A DNA stretch of 42,172 bases, taken from positions 1 through 42,172 of the forward strand of contig NZ_RWIM01000225.1 in NCBI RefSeq assembly GCF_009764645.1, written 5' to 3'. The first letter of the stretch is position 1, and each line of letters opens with the position of its first letter. The DNA comes from Pseudomonas sp. PB106 (lineage in GTDB: Bacteria > Pseudomonadota > Gammaproteobacteria > Pseudomonadales > Pseudomonadaceae). The notes under the pieces are model-generated. The model searched no databases. It saw only the letters and a list, made by a program, of their open reading frames with translations, and was not told the DNA's origin. This document shows positions 9,463 through 16,802 of this stretch, one piece after another. The position numbers and the translations under genes were made by a program.

Positions 9463-10116
9463 ATGATCTCTATCTTGCGACGTGGCCTGTTGGTGTTGCT
9501 CGCGACACTGCCGATGATGGCTAACGCTGCTCCTGGGCAATCCGCGCACGATCTGGTTCAGGACACCACGAACCGGATGCTGGCCGATCTGGCAGCCAAC
9601 AAAGAAAAGTACAAGCAGGATCCGACTGATTTCTACGCGGCGCTCAACAGCATCGTAGGACCGGTTGTGGATGCCGAGGGCATCTCCAAGAGCATCATGA
9701 CCGTCAAGTATTCGCGCAAGGCTACGCCGGCGCAGATGCAGCGGTTCCAGGAAAACTTCAAGCGCGGCCTGTTTCAGTTCTACGGCAACGCCCTGCTTGA
9801 GTACAACAACCAGGGCATCACCGTTGATCCTGCCAAGGATGAGTCGGGCGACCGCACCAGCGTCAACATGACCGTCAAAGGCAGTAGCGGCGCGATCTAT
9901 CCTGTGCAGTACACGCTGGAGAAGATCAACGGCGAGTGGAAACTGCGCAACGTGATCATCAACGGTATCAACATTGGCAAACTGTTCCGTGATCAGTTCG
10001 CCGACGCGATGCAGCGCAATGGCAATGATCTGGACAAGACCATCGACAACTGGGCGGGTGAAGTGGCCAAGGCCAAGGAAACCACCGAGAAAGCTGCCGA
10101 GAAACCAGCACAATGA
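9463..10116 (+). CDS. mlaC: Periplasmic phospholipid carrier MlaC
   Basis: This 217-residue protein has a signal peptide of about 22 residues ending MMANA-A, then a Ttg2D/MlaC-type domain. It shuttles phospholipid through the periplasm between MlaD and the outer-membrane MlaA complex. It begins 11 bases after mlaD behind a GAGGAGCTTTTG leader and overlaps mlaB by four bases (ATGA). The C-terminus is lysine- and glutamate-rich and looks disordered. Confidence 0.95.
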   Translation: MISILRRGLLVLLATLPMMANAAPGQSAHDLVQDTTNRMLADLAANKEKYKQDPTDFYAALNSIVGPVVDAEGISKSIMTVKYSRKATPAQMQRFQENFKRGLFQFYGNALLEYNNQGITVDPAKDESGDRTSVNMTVKGSSGAIYPVQYTLEKINGEWKLRNVIINGINIGKLFRDQFADAMQRNGNDLDKTIDNWAGEVAKAKETTEKAAEKPAQ

Positions 10117-10418
10117 GTGAGGCCGCAGTTCGTATGAGTGATGTCGACGAGCTTCTGCTCAGCGGAGTGCTGGATTACCGCACCGGCCCGGACTTGCGCA
10201 AGGAAGGCCAGGCATTGATCAAGTCGAGCAAGGCGGCAACGCTGGTCATCGATTGCTCGGCGGTGAAGAAGTCCAGCAGCGTCGGCTTGTCGTTGCTGCT
10301 GTGCTTCATGCGCGATGCCAAAGCGGCCGGCAAGGCTGTGAGCATTCGTGCGATGCCCGAAGATATGCGCGAAATCGCTCAGGTCAGTGAGCTGACCGAA
10401 CTGTTGGCGCACCCCTGA
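10113..10418 (+). CDS. mlaB: STAS-domain accessory protein MlaB
   Basis: This 101-residue cytoplasmic protein has the STAS fold (beta-strand LVIDCSAV, then a serine-rich helix start, then SVGLSLLLCFM). MlaB binds MlaF and is needed for assembly and ATPase activity of the complex. The usual Asp-Ser at the STAS helix start reads Lys-Ser-Ser-Ser here, so it is unlikely to act as a classical anti-sigma antagonist. The four-base overlap with mlaC and the terminator downstream mark it as the last gene of the mla operon. Confidence 0.93.
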   Translation: MSEAAVRMSDVDELLLSGVLDYRTGPDLRKEGQALIKSSKAATLVIDCSAVKKSSSVGLSLLLCFMRDAKAAGKAVSIRAMPEDMREIAQVSELTELLAHP

Positions 10419-10435
10419 ACCCACATCTATAAAGA

Positions 10436-10487
10436 AGCCCCCCGTCAGAGTCCTGCCATGCGGGGTTCGCAGGCGCGGGGCTTTTTT
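10436..10487 (+). terminator. Intrinsic terminator after mlaB
   Basis: AGCCCC (10437-10442) pairs with GGGGCT across an imperfect stem and is followed by a run of T at about 10482-10487. It would end the mla operon before ibaG. Confidence 0.75.
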
Positions 10488-10533
10488 GTATGATGTCCGA
10501 CCCGTGCGCACAGGGCGCCGATTGAGGTTGAGC

Positions 10534-10773
10534 ATGCAGGCCGTAGAAGTGAAGAGCTTCCTTGAAGGAAAGCTGCCCGGAACGTTGGTAGAAGTTGAGG
10601 GCGAAGGCTGCAATTTCCAGCTGAACGTGATTAGCGATGAACTGGCGGCGTTGAGCCCGGTGAAGCGTCAGCAGCAGGTCTATGCCCATTTGAACCCGTG
10701 GATCACCGATGGCAGCATCCACGCGGTCACTATGAAATTTTTCAGCAGCGCGGCCTGGGCCGAGCGCACCTGA
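10534..10773 (+). CDS. ibaG: BolA-family protein IbaG
   Basis: This 79-residue protein of the BolA/YrbA family begins MQAVEVKSFLEGKLPGT. BolA-like proteins pair with monothiol glutaredoxins and are linked to iron-sulfur handling and acid or envelope stress. I chose the ATG at 10534. A longer in-frame start adds 16 residues that run into the terminator region. The mla-ibaG-murA order is conserved in gammaproteobacteria. The murA start is 22 bases downstream. Confidence 0.93.
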   Translation: MQAVEVKSFLEGKLPGTLVEVEGEGCNFQLNVISDELAALSPVKRQQQVYAHLNPWITDGSIHAVTMKFFSSAAWAERT

Positions 10774-10795
10774 GCCTAAGGGCGTCGAGATTCTT

Positions 10796-12061
10796 ATGGA
10801 TAAATTGATTATTACCGGTGGCGCTCGTCTTGATGGCGAGATCCGCATTTCCGGCGCAAAAAACTCCGCCCTGCCGATCCTGGCCGCCACCCTGCTGTGC
10901 GATGGCCCCGTGACCGTTGGCAACCTGCCGCACCTGCACGACATCACCACCATGATCGAGCTGTTCGGTCGCATGGGCATCGAGCCGGTGATCGACGAGA
11001 AGCTTAGCGTCGAAATCGATCCGCGCACCATCAAGACCCTGATCGCCCCGTACGAACTGGTGAAAACCATGCGTGCGTCGATTCTGGTACTGGGCCCGAT
11101 GGTTGCCCGTTTCGGTGAAGCCGAAGTTGCACTGCCTGGCGGTTGCGCCATCGGTTCGCGTCCGGTTGACCTGCACATCCGTGGTCTTGAAGCCATGGGC
11201 GCGGTCATCGACGTCGAAGGCGGCTACATCAAGGCCAAGGCGCCTGAAGGCGGCCTGCGCGGTGCACACTTTTTCTTCGATACCGTCAGTGTGACCGGTA
11301 CCGAGAACATCATGATGGCTGCTGCGCTGGCCAAAGGCCGTAGCGTGCTGCAGAACGCCGCTCGCGAGCCTGAAGTGGTCGACCTGGCCAACTTCCTCAA
11401 CGCCATGGGCGCCAAGGTTTCCGGCGCTGGCACCGACACCATCACCATCGATGGCGTAGAGCGTCTGGGTTCGGCTTTCTATAAGGTCATGCCTGACCGT
11501 ATCGAAACCGGCACCTACCTGGTGGCTGCTGCCGTCACCGGTGGCCGCGTCAAGGTCAAGGACACCGATCCGACCATCCTCGAAGCCGTTCTGGAAAAAC
11601 TTCGTGAAGCAGGCGCAGAAATCACCACCGGTGAAGACTGGATCGAGCTGAACATGCACGGCAAGCGTCCGAAAGCAGTCAACGTGCGCACCGCGCCGTA
11701 CCCTGCGTTCCCGACTGACATGCAGGCGCAGTTCATCTCGCTCAACGCCATTGCCGAAGGCACGGGTGCGGTGATCGAGACGATCTTCGAAAACCGCTTC
11801 ATGCACGTATACGAACTGCACCGCATGGGCGCCAAGATCCAGGTCGAAGGCAACACGGCCATCGTCACCGGTACTGAAGTCCTCAAGGGCGCGCCAGTGA
11901 TGGCCACCGACCTGCGTGCTTCGGCCAGCCTGGTGATCTCGGCGCTGGTTGCCGAAGGCGACACGCTGATCGATCGCATCTACCACATAGACCGTGGTTA
12001 CGAGTGCATCGAAGAAAAACTGCAGATGCTGGGCGCCAAGATCCGTCGCGTTCCGGGCTGA
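10796..12061 (+). CDS. murA: UDP-N-acetylglucosamine 1-carboxyvinyltransferase
   Basis: This 421-residue enzyme transfers enolpyruvate from PEP to UDP-GlcNAc, the first committed step of peptidoglycan synthesis. It has K22-N23 in GAKNSALP and the catalytic cysteine C117 in GGCAIGSRPVDLH. That cysteine is the site alkylated by fosfomycin, and some fosfomycin-resistant lineages carry Asp instead. The length matches the family exactly. Confidence 0.98.
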   Translation: MDKLIITGGARLDGEIRISGAKNSALPILAATLLCDGPVTVGNLPHLHDITTMIELFGRMGIEPVIDEKLSVEIDPRTIKTLIAPYELVKTMRASILVLGPMVARFGEAEVALPGGCAIGSRPVDLHIRGLEAMGAVIDVEGGYIKAKAPEGGLRGAHFFFDTVSVTGTENIMMAAALAKGRSVLQNAAREPEVVDLANFLNAMGAKVSGAGTDTITIDGVERLGSAFYKVMPDRIETGTYLVAAAVTGGRVKVKDTDPTILEAVLEKLREAGAEITTGEDWIELNMHGKRPKAVNVRTAPYPAFPTDMQAQFISLNAIAEGTGAVIETIFENRFMHVYELHRMGAKIQVEGNTAIVTGTEVLKGAPVMATDLRASASLVISALVAEGDTLIDRIYHIDRGYECIEEKLQMLGAKIRRVPG

Positions 12062-12072
12062 TTGCTGCATTG

Positions 12073-12155
12073 GGACACAGGGACGTGTCCACTGAGTTTA
12101 AGAGTCGAGCCGGTTTCCGGCTCGATGTGTGTCCGGCGCCGATTGCGACCGGACA
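12073..12155 (+). other. Three consecutive stem-loops between murA and hisG
   Basis: The 124-base murA-hisG gap holds GGACAC/GTGTCC (12073-12090, loop 6), TCGAGCCGG/CCGGCTCGA (12105-12125, loop 3) and TGTCCGG/CCGGACA (12130-12155, loop 12). None has a T-run, so they are not standard intrinsic terminators. They could be RNA-stabilising or regulatory leader structures for hisG. Confidence 0.6.
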
Positions 12156-12185
12156 TGAGTACCTTGATAAGGACTGACGTTTCCC

Positions 12186-12821
12186 ATGTTGACCATCGCA
12201 CTGTCCAAGGGCCGCATCCTTGACGACACCCTGCCGCTTCTCGCCGAAGCGGGCATCGTGCCGACCGAGAATCCGGACAAGAGCCGCAAGCTGATCATCC
12301 CCACGACTCAGGACGATGTTCGTCTGCTGATCGTACGTGCCACCGATGTGCCGACCTATGTCGAGCATGGCGCGGCCGATTTGGGCGTGGCCGGTAAAGA
12401 CGTGCTGATGGAATACACCGGCCAAGGCTTGTACGAGCCATTGGATCTGCAGATTGCCCAGTGCAAACTGATGACCGCCGGCAAGATCGGCGCGCCGGAG
12501 CCCAAGGGCCGTCTGCGCGTGGCGACCAAGTTCGTCAACGTTGCCAAGCGTTACTACGCGGAGCAGGGCCGTCAGGTCGACATCATCAAACTGTACGGTT
12601 CGATGGAACTGGCACCGCTGATCGGTCTCGCTGACAAGATCATCGACGTGGTCGACACCGGCAACACCCTGCGCGCCAACGGCCTGGAACCTCAGGAATT
12701 GATCGCCACGATCAGCTCGCGCCTGGTGGTCAACAAGGCTTCGATGAAAATGCAACACGCCCGAATCCAGGCGTTGATCGATACCCTGCGCAACGCAGTG
12801 GAATCGCGACACCGCGGCTGA
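12186..12821 (+). CDS. hisG: ATP phosphoribosyltransferase, short form
   Basis: This 211-residue enzyme joins ATP and PRPP in the first step of histidine synthesis. It is the short HisG form, which lacks the C-terminal regulatory domain and needs the HisZ subunit for activity and feedback control. hisZ is not in this window. The PRPP-binding loop is visible around DIIDVVDTGNTLRANGLEP. It begins MLTIALSKGRILDD as in the family, and is followed by hisD after a gap that holds a terminator-like hairpin. Confidence 0.97.
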   Translation: MLTIALSKGRILDDTLPLLAEAGIVPTENPDKSRKLIIPTTQDDVRLLIVRATDVPTYVEHGAADLGVAGKDVLMEYTGQGLYEPLDLQIAQCKLMTAGKIGAPEPKGRLRVATKFVNVAKRYYAEQGRQVDIIKLYGSMELAPLIGLADKIIDVVDTGNTLRANGLEPQELIATISSRLVVNKASMKMQHARIQALIDTLRNAVESRHRG

Positions 12822-12873
12822 TTCACCTGCGCGACGTTAAGTCGCGCCCGTCTATCCGCCTCATAGCCAGAAT

Positions 12874-12923
12874 CTCAGGTGCCCAAGCGGAAACGACTGC
12901 TAAGTTAGGGCGCCTGAGTTTTT
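12874..12923 (+). terminator. Terminator-like hairpin between hisG and hisD
   Basis: An 11-base stem with one G-U pair, CTCAGGTGCCC (12874-12884) with GGGCGCCTGAG (12908-12918), is followed by TTTTT at 12919-12923. It ends only 23 bases before the hisD ATG. A second small hairpin lies upstream near 12830-12850. It could stop or attenuate transcription between hisG and hisD. Confidence 0.65.
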
Positions 12924-12946
12924 GCCATTCCTATGAGGCTCTCGCT

Positions 12947-14284
12947 ATGACCGCAACGACTGCAATTCGCCGACTCAACGCTGCTGACCCGGATTTCGCG
13001 CATCATCTGGATCATCTGCTGAGCTGGGAAAGTGTGTCTGACGACTCGGTCAATCAGCGGGTGCTGGACATCATCAAGGCTGTGCGCGAGCGCGGTGACG
13101 CGGCGCTGGTCGAGTTCACCCAGAAATTCGACGGCCTCGAAGTGGCGTCGATGGCCGACCTGATCCTGCCGCGCGAGCGTCTCGAACTGGCGCTGACGCG
13201 CATTACCGTGGCACAGCGCGAAGCACTGGAAAAAGCCGCGGCCCGCGTGCGCAGCTACCACGAAAAGCAGAAACAGGATTCCTGGAGCTACACCGAGGCC
13301 GACGGCACCGTGCTGGGCCAGAAGGTCACGCCGCTGGATCGCGCCGGTCTGTATGTGCCGGGCGGCAAGGCCTCGTACCCGTCGTCGGTATTGATGAACG
13401 CGATTCCGGCCAAGGTCGCCGGTGTGACCGAAGTGGTCATGGTCGTGCCGACCCCGCGCGGTGAAATCAACGAACTGGTGCTGGCGGCGGCGTGCATCGC
13501 TGGCGTTGACCGGGTGTTCACCATCGGTGGCGCACAAGCGGTTGCGGCTCTGGCTTACGGCACCGAAAGCGTCCCGCAAGTCGACAAAGTCGTCGGCCCG
13601 GGCAACATCTATGTCGCCACGGCCAAACGCCACGTATTCGGTCAAGTCGGCATCGACATGATCGCCGGTCCTTCGGAAATTCTCGTGGTGTGCGACGGTC
13701 AGACCGATCCGGACTGGATCGCCATGGACCTGTTCTCGCAAGCCGAGCACGACGAAGACGCCCAGGCGATTCTGGTCAGCCCGGACGCCGAATTCCTCGA
13801 CAAGGTTGCCGCCAGCATCGACAAACTGCTGCCGACCATGGATCGCGCGACCATCATCGAAACTTCGATCAATGGCCGTGGTGCGCTGATTCACGTGAAA
13901 GACATGGCGCAAGCCATCGAAGTCGCCAACCGCATCGCCCCAGAACACTTGGAACTATCGGTCGCTGACCCCCAGGCCTGGCTGCCGCAGATCCGCCACG
14001 CCGGCGCGATCTTCATGGGCCGTCACACCTCCGAAGCGCTGGGCGATTACTGCGCAGGCCCGAACCACGTGTTGCCGACTTCTGGCACTGCGCGGTTTTC
14101 GTCGCCGCTGGGTGTGTACGACTTCCAGAAGCGTTCGTCGATCATCTTCTGCTCTGAGGCCGGTGCTTCCGAGTTGGGTAAAACCGCATCGGTTCTGGCC
14201 CGTGGCGAGTCGCTGAGCGCTCACGCGCGCAGCGCCGAATACCGCATCAAAGACGAAGACTTTCTACAAGGGCAGGGGAACTGA
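12947..14284 (+). CDS. hisD: Histidinol dehydrogenase
   Basis: This 445-residue zinc enzyme oxidises histidinol to histidine in two NAD-dependent steps, the last steps of the pathway. Conserved stretches include KVVGPGNIYVATAKRHVFG, AGPSEILVVCD, the zinc-ligand region FSQAEHDEDAQA, and the catalytic APEHLEL. The length is slightly above the usual value of about 435, from a short N-terminal extension. hisC begins 4 bases after the stop, so the two are co-transcribed. Confidence 0.97.
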   Translation: MTATTAIRRLNAADPDFAHHLDHLLSWESVSDDSVNQRVLDIIKAVRERGDAALVEFTQKFDGLEVASMADLILPRERLELALTRITVAQREALEKAAARVRSYHEKQKQDSWSYTEADGTVLGQKVTPLDRAGLYVPGGKASYPSSVLMNAIPAKVAGVTEVVMVVPTPRGEINELVLAAACIAGVDRVFTIGGAQAVAALAYGTESVPQVDKVVGPGNIYVATAKRHVFGQVGIDMIAGPSEILVVCDGQTDPDWIAMDLFSQAEHDEDAQAILVSPDAEFLDKVAASIDKLLPTMDRATIIETSINGRGALIHVKDMAQAIEVANRIAPEHLELSVADPQAWLPQIRHAGAIFMGRHTSEALGDYCAGPNHVLPTSGTARFSSPLGVYDFQKRSSIIFCSEAGASELGKTASVLARGESLSAHARSAEYRIKDEDFLQGQGN

Positions 14285-14287
14285 GCG

Positions 14288-15340
14288 ATGAGCAAATTCT
14301 GGAGCCCGTTCGTCAAGGATCTGGTGCCGTACGTGCCGGGCGAACAACCGAAGCTGACCAAACTGGTCAAGCTCAACACCAACGAAAACCCCTACGGCCC
14401 GTCGCCAAAAGCCTTGGCGGCGATGCAGGTCGAACTCAACGACAACCTGCGCCTGTACCCGGACCCGAACAGCGATCTGCTGAAAACTGCCGTCGCCAAC
14501 TACTATGGCGTGCAGAGCAATCAGGTGTTCCTTGGCAACGGTTCGGACGAAGTGCTCGCGCACATTTTCCACGGTTTGTTGCAACACGATCAGCCGTTGC
14601 TGTTCCCGGACATCAGCTACAGCTTCTATCCGGTTTACTGCGGTCTTTACGGCATCAAGTTCGACGCGGTGCCGCTGGATGCGCAGTTCCAGATCGACCC
14701 GGCCGACTACGCCAAGCCGAACGGCGGGATCATTTTCCCTAACCCGAACGCACCGACCGGTTGCCTGCTGGCGCTGGAAGCGGTCGAGCAAATCCTCAAG
14801 GCCAGTCCGGATTCCGTGGTCGTGGTGGATGAGGCTTACATCGACTTCGGCGGCGAAACCGCGATCAGTCTGGTGGATCGTTATCCGAACCTGCTGGTGA
14901 CCCAGACCTTGTCCAAATCACGCTCGCTGGCCGGGCTGCGAGTGGGGCTGGCGGTCGGGCATCCGGATTTGATCGAGGCGCTGGAGCGGATCAAGAACAG
15001 CTTCAACTCCTATCCACTGGATCGTCTGGCGATTGTCGGCGCGGCGGCGGCATTCGAAGATCGCGAGTACTTCGACAAAACGTGCCGTTTGGTGATCGAG
15101 AGCCGTGAGTGGGTGATCGCGCAGTTGCAGGCCAAGGGCTTTGAAGTGCTGCCCTCTGCGGCGAACTTCATCTTCGCGCGGCATCCGCAACATGATGCGG
15201 CGGGGCTTGCTGCGAAGTTGCGTGAGCAGGGGGTGATCGTGCGGCACTTCAAGCAAGAGCGGATTGCGCAGTTCCTGCGGATTTCGATTGGCACGCCGGA
15301 GCAGAATCAGGCGTTGATTGATGGGTTGGGGGCGTTGTAA
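14288..15340 (+). CDS. hisC: Histidinol-phosphate aminotransferase
   Basis: This 350-residue fold-type I PLP enzyme converts imidazole acetol phosphate and glutamate to histidinol phosphate. The PLP lysine is K210 in TQTLSKSRSLAGLRVG, the Asp binding the PLP nitrogen is in VVVDEAYIDF, and NTNENPYGPSP is the substrate-side motif. The gene is intact. Its last part is partly duplicated at 16001-16088 as a decayed copy. Confidence 0.97.
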   Translation: MSKFWSPFVKDLVPYVPGEQPKLTKLVKLNTNENPYGPSPKALAAMQVELNDNLRLYPDPNSDLLKTAVANYYGVQSNQVFLGNGSDEVLAHIFHGLLQHDQPLLFPDISYSFYPVYCGLYGIKFDAVPLDAQFQIDPADYAKPNGGIIFPNPNAPTGCLLALEAVEQILKASPDSVVVVDEAYIDFGGETAISLVDRYPNLLVTQTLSKSRSLAGLRVGLAVGHPDLIEALERIKNSFNSYPLDRLAIVGAAAAFEDREYFDKTCRLVIESREWVIAQLQAKGFEVLPSAANFIFARHPQHDAAGLAAKLREQGVIVRHFKQERIAQFLRISIGTPEQNQALIDGLGAL

Positions 15341-15367
15341 GAAACCGGCTTGGTCTTTTATAAGAAA

Positions 15368-15400
15368 GAACCTGCTCTTGGTATCGAGAAGAGCAGGTTC
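15368..15400. terminator. Terminator between hisC and the first paralog gene
   Basis: Perfect 12-base arms GAACCTGCTCTT (15368-15379) and AAGAGCAGGTTC (15389-15400) have a 9-base loop. The hairpin sits between convergent genes and can serve both strands. A related hairpin (AATCCTGCTC/GAGCAGGATT) sits in the same place after the duplicated hisC end at 16117. Confidence 0.85.
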
Positions 15401-15430
15401 TAATCTTGATTTTATACTCTGAAATAAATG

Positions 15431-15847
15431 TCAGAACGCAACTAAATAGAAGTCGCCGGTGACTTCGCTTCCACCCTCTGTGGTGAATGAGAACTTCCCT
15501 GTAGCCGAGTTTGGCAGGTTTTCATTTGTCAACTCCAATGTTCCTTTAACTGCATAATAATGTGCGCCTGAATTCCAGTTGAAAGTCCAAGGGGAGTAAG
15601 GGTCTGAATAGTCTTCAGGAAAATGCACGATTGGCTTGATCTTGTCTCTCGCCGGGTATCCAAGTGAGATCATGTAAGTTAAACCTGCTGGAGTTGCCCC
15701 TAGACCTGCAATAATCCCGCCTTTGCCATCTCCAAAGCTATACAGTGTGACTTGATCGGTGGTCTGAGGCACACCATTCAGCTTCACGTTTATAAAACCC
15801 CTTGCTTTTTGGGTTGTTAGATCTTTGTCAGCAAATTTGATATCCAT
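15431..15847 (-). CDS. Unknown protein, islet paralog A
   Basis: I do not recognise this 138-residue protein. It has no signal peptide or membrane segment and looks all-beta with many glycines. It aligns along its length with the protein at 16178-16594. Shared points are GFI near residue 18, the central DPYxPWxF, YxAxKG, and a C-terminal GxFxFxTE...VxGxF pattern. It has a strong AAGGAG ribosome site at the ATG. Base composition is visibly more A+T-rich than hisC. It faces the hisC 3' end and has a palindromic CTGTCA-N4-TGACAG box upstream, so it is probably a regulated accessory gene. Function is unknown. Confidence 0.85.
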   Translation of the reverse strand: MDIKFADKDLTTQKARGFINVKLNGVPQTTDQVTLYSFGDGKGGIIAGLGATPAGLTYMISLGYPARDKIKPIVHFPEDYSDPYSPWTFNWNSGAHYYAVKGTLELTNENLPNSATGKFSFTTEGGSEVTGDFYLVAF

Positions 15848-15887
15848 TCCTTACTCCTTGCTGGTTTGAAATTGGCGTAGGAGAAGG

Positions 15888-15893
15888 TTAATA
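15888..15893 (-). promoter_or_regulatory. Candidate -10 box for islet paralog A
   Basis: On the minus strand this reads TATTAA, 20 bases from the edge of the palindrome at 15914-15929. The palindrome therefore sits over the expected -35 position, as an activator site would. Confidence 0.35.
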
Positions 15894-15913
15894 GGGTCTG
15901 GTATTGGTTTTAA

Positions 15914-15929
15914 CTGTCATATCTGACAG
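15914..15929. promoter_or_regulatory. Palindromic operator candidate upstream of paralog A
   Basis: CTGTCA-TATC-TGACAG, extended to 7-base arms with flanking A and T, lies 66 bases before the ATG of the 15431-15847 gene. The geometry CT-N12-AG matches lux-box-type sites of LuxR quorum-sensing regulators, but other dimeric regulators could use it. The same motif recurs at 16655-16670 before the paralog. Confidence 0.6.
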
Positions 15930-16000
15930 TTCTAATAACTATTTCTCATAGGCTTTATTTCATTTAGGTAAGCCTTGGAGAGCACCTGCAAAAACGAGCA

Positions 16001-16088
16001 GGTCATCGAGAGCCGTGAGTGGGTGACCGCGCAGTTGCAGGCCGAGGGCTTTGAAGTGGCGTTGGTTTGTGGGTTGGAGGCGTTGTAA
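16001..16088 (+). pseudogene. Duplicated hisC 3' end with internal deletion
   Basis: Bases 16001-16058 match hisC 15091-15148 with 3 differences in 58. Bases 16059-16088 match hisC 15311-15340, including the stop codon, with 4 differences in 30. The 162 hisC bases in between (15149-15310, exactly 54 codons) are missing. The fragment still reads in frame as VIESREWVTAQLQ...GLEAL-stop but has no start. It marks a tandem duplication of the hisC end plus the gene facing it. The rest of the 330-base gap 15848-16177 holds the promoter of paralog A and a hairpin at 16117-16153. Confidence 0.9.
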
Positions 16089-16116
16089 ATCAATGCGATT
16101 GTTTTAGCGATAATTC

Positions 16117-16157
16117 AATCCTGCTCTTGCTAAATGCCCGCAGGAGCAGGATTTTCA
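16117..16157. terminator. Hairpin after the hisC remnant
   Basis: Perfect 10-base arms AATCCTGCTC (16117-16126) and GAGCAGGATT (16144-16153), followed by T-rich sequence on the plus strand. It is the counterpart of the terminator at 15368-15400 and supports duplication of the whole unit. It also lies just past the stop of paralog B. Confidence 0.7.
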
Positions 16158-16177
16158 TCGTGTTTTTTTCTTTTACG

Positions 16178-16594
16178 TTAACCAGTCTTGAGATCAAATG
16201 TCCCCTTCACTTTATGGTCGTCTTCGGTTTCAAATTCGTAACTGCCTTTGACGGCATCGACCCCATTCTGCAACTTGAAGTTCACTACACCTTTGGTTGC
16301 GAAATATTTCAATCCATCCATTACAAATGCCCATGGTAGATAGGGGTCAGTAAAGTCCTTTTTATAGATTGCTTTTTGCGCAACGTTGATGGGGGATCCT
16401 GGGTATGACAGCTCAATGGAGTTTGCTCCCCATCGTCCAAGCATCAATCCGCCTCCTGGTGGGAACGGATTAAAATCGAGCCTCTCAGTGATCGTGACTT
16501 CTACACCATCGTCGAGTTGAAATGTAATGAAGCCTGCAGCTAAGTTTGCTCCTTCTTGGGTTAGAGATTCGACATTGATCGGTTCGGTATCCAT
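16178..16594 (-). CDS. Unknown protein, islet paralog B
   Basis: This 138-residue protein is a diverged copy of the one at 15431-15847. It shares GFI, KxFTDPYLPWAF against EDYSDPYSPWTF, YFATKG against YYAVKG, and GSYEFETE...VKGTFDL at the end. No cysteines are seen and no signal peptide. Both copies keep open frames and similar upstream regions although they differ at most residues, so both have probably stayed under selection. It faces the hisC remnant exactly as the first copy faces hisC. Function is unknown. The fold is probably a small beta-sandwich. Confidence 0.85.
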   Translation of the reverse strand: MDTEPINVESLTQEGANLAAGFITFQLDDGVEVTITERLDFNPFPPGGGLMLGRWGANSIELSYPGSPINVAQKAIYKKDFTDPYLPWAFVMDGLKYFATKGVVNFKLQNGVDAVKGSYEFETEDDHKVKGTFDLKTG

Positions 16595-16654
16595 TTGCTG
16601 CTCCCGACTTTTCCAAGTGAGTCGTAAAGCTAAGATTTTTTATTCGGATCTGCA

Positions 16655-16670
16655 CTGTCAAAGCTGACAG
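16655..16670. promoter_or_regulatory. Palindromic operator candidate upstream of paralog B
   Basis: CTGTCA-AAGC-TGACAG lies 60 bases before the ATG of the 16178-16594 gene. It keeps both 6-base arms of the box at 15914-15929 while the 4-base centre has changed. An AACTATTT stretch lies near both boxes on the far side. Confidence 0.6.
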
Positions 16671-16758
16671 GTTGTTTAGAACTATTTTTGCTTGCGATGT
16701 TGAGTGAGAGTCAGCGTTGGATATAACTAGTCGGCGGATATAAATTGTCGTTCATCCG

Positions 16759-16794
16759 AATCCTTGCGAGAGAATCCGTTCCCCCGCAAGGATT
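16759..16794. other. Hairpin at the 3' end of the DUF4198 gene
   Basis: Perfect 10-base arms AATCCTTGCG and CGCAAGGATT with a 16-base loop lie just past the DUF4198 stop. No T-run follows on the minus strand, so it may be a weak terminator or an RNA 3'-end stabiliser. Confidence 0.55.
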
Positions 16795-16802
16795 GAATCT
16801 GG

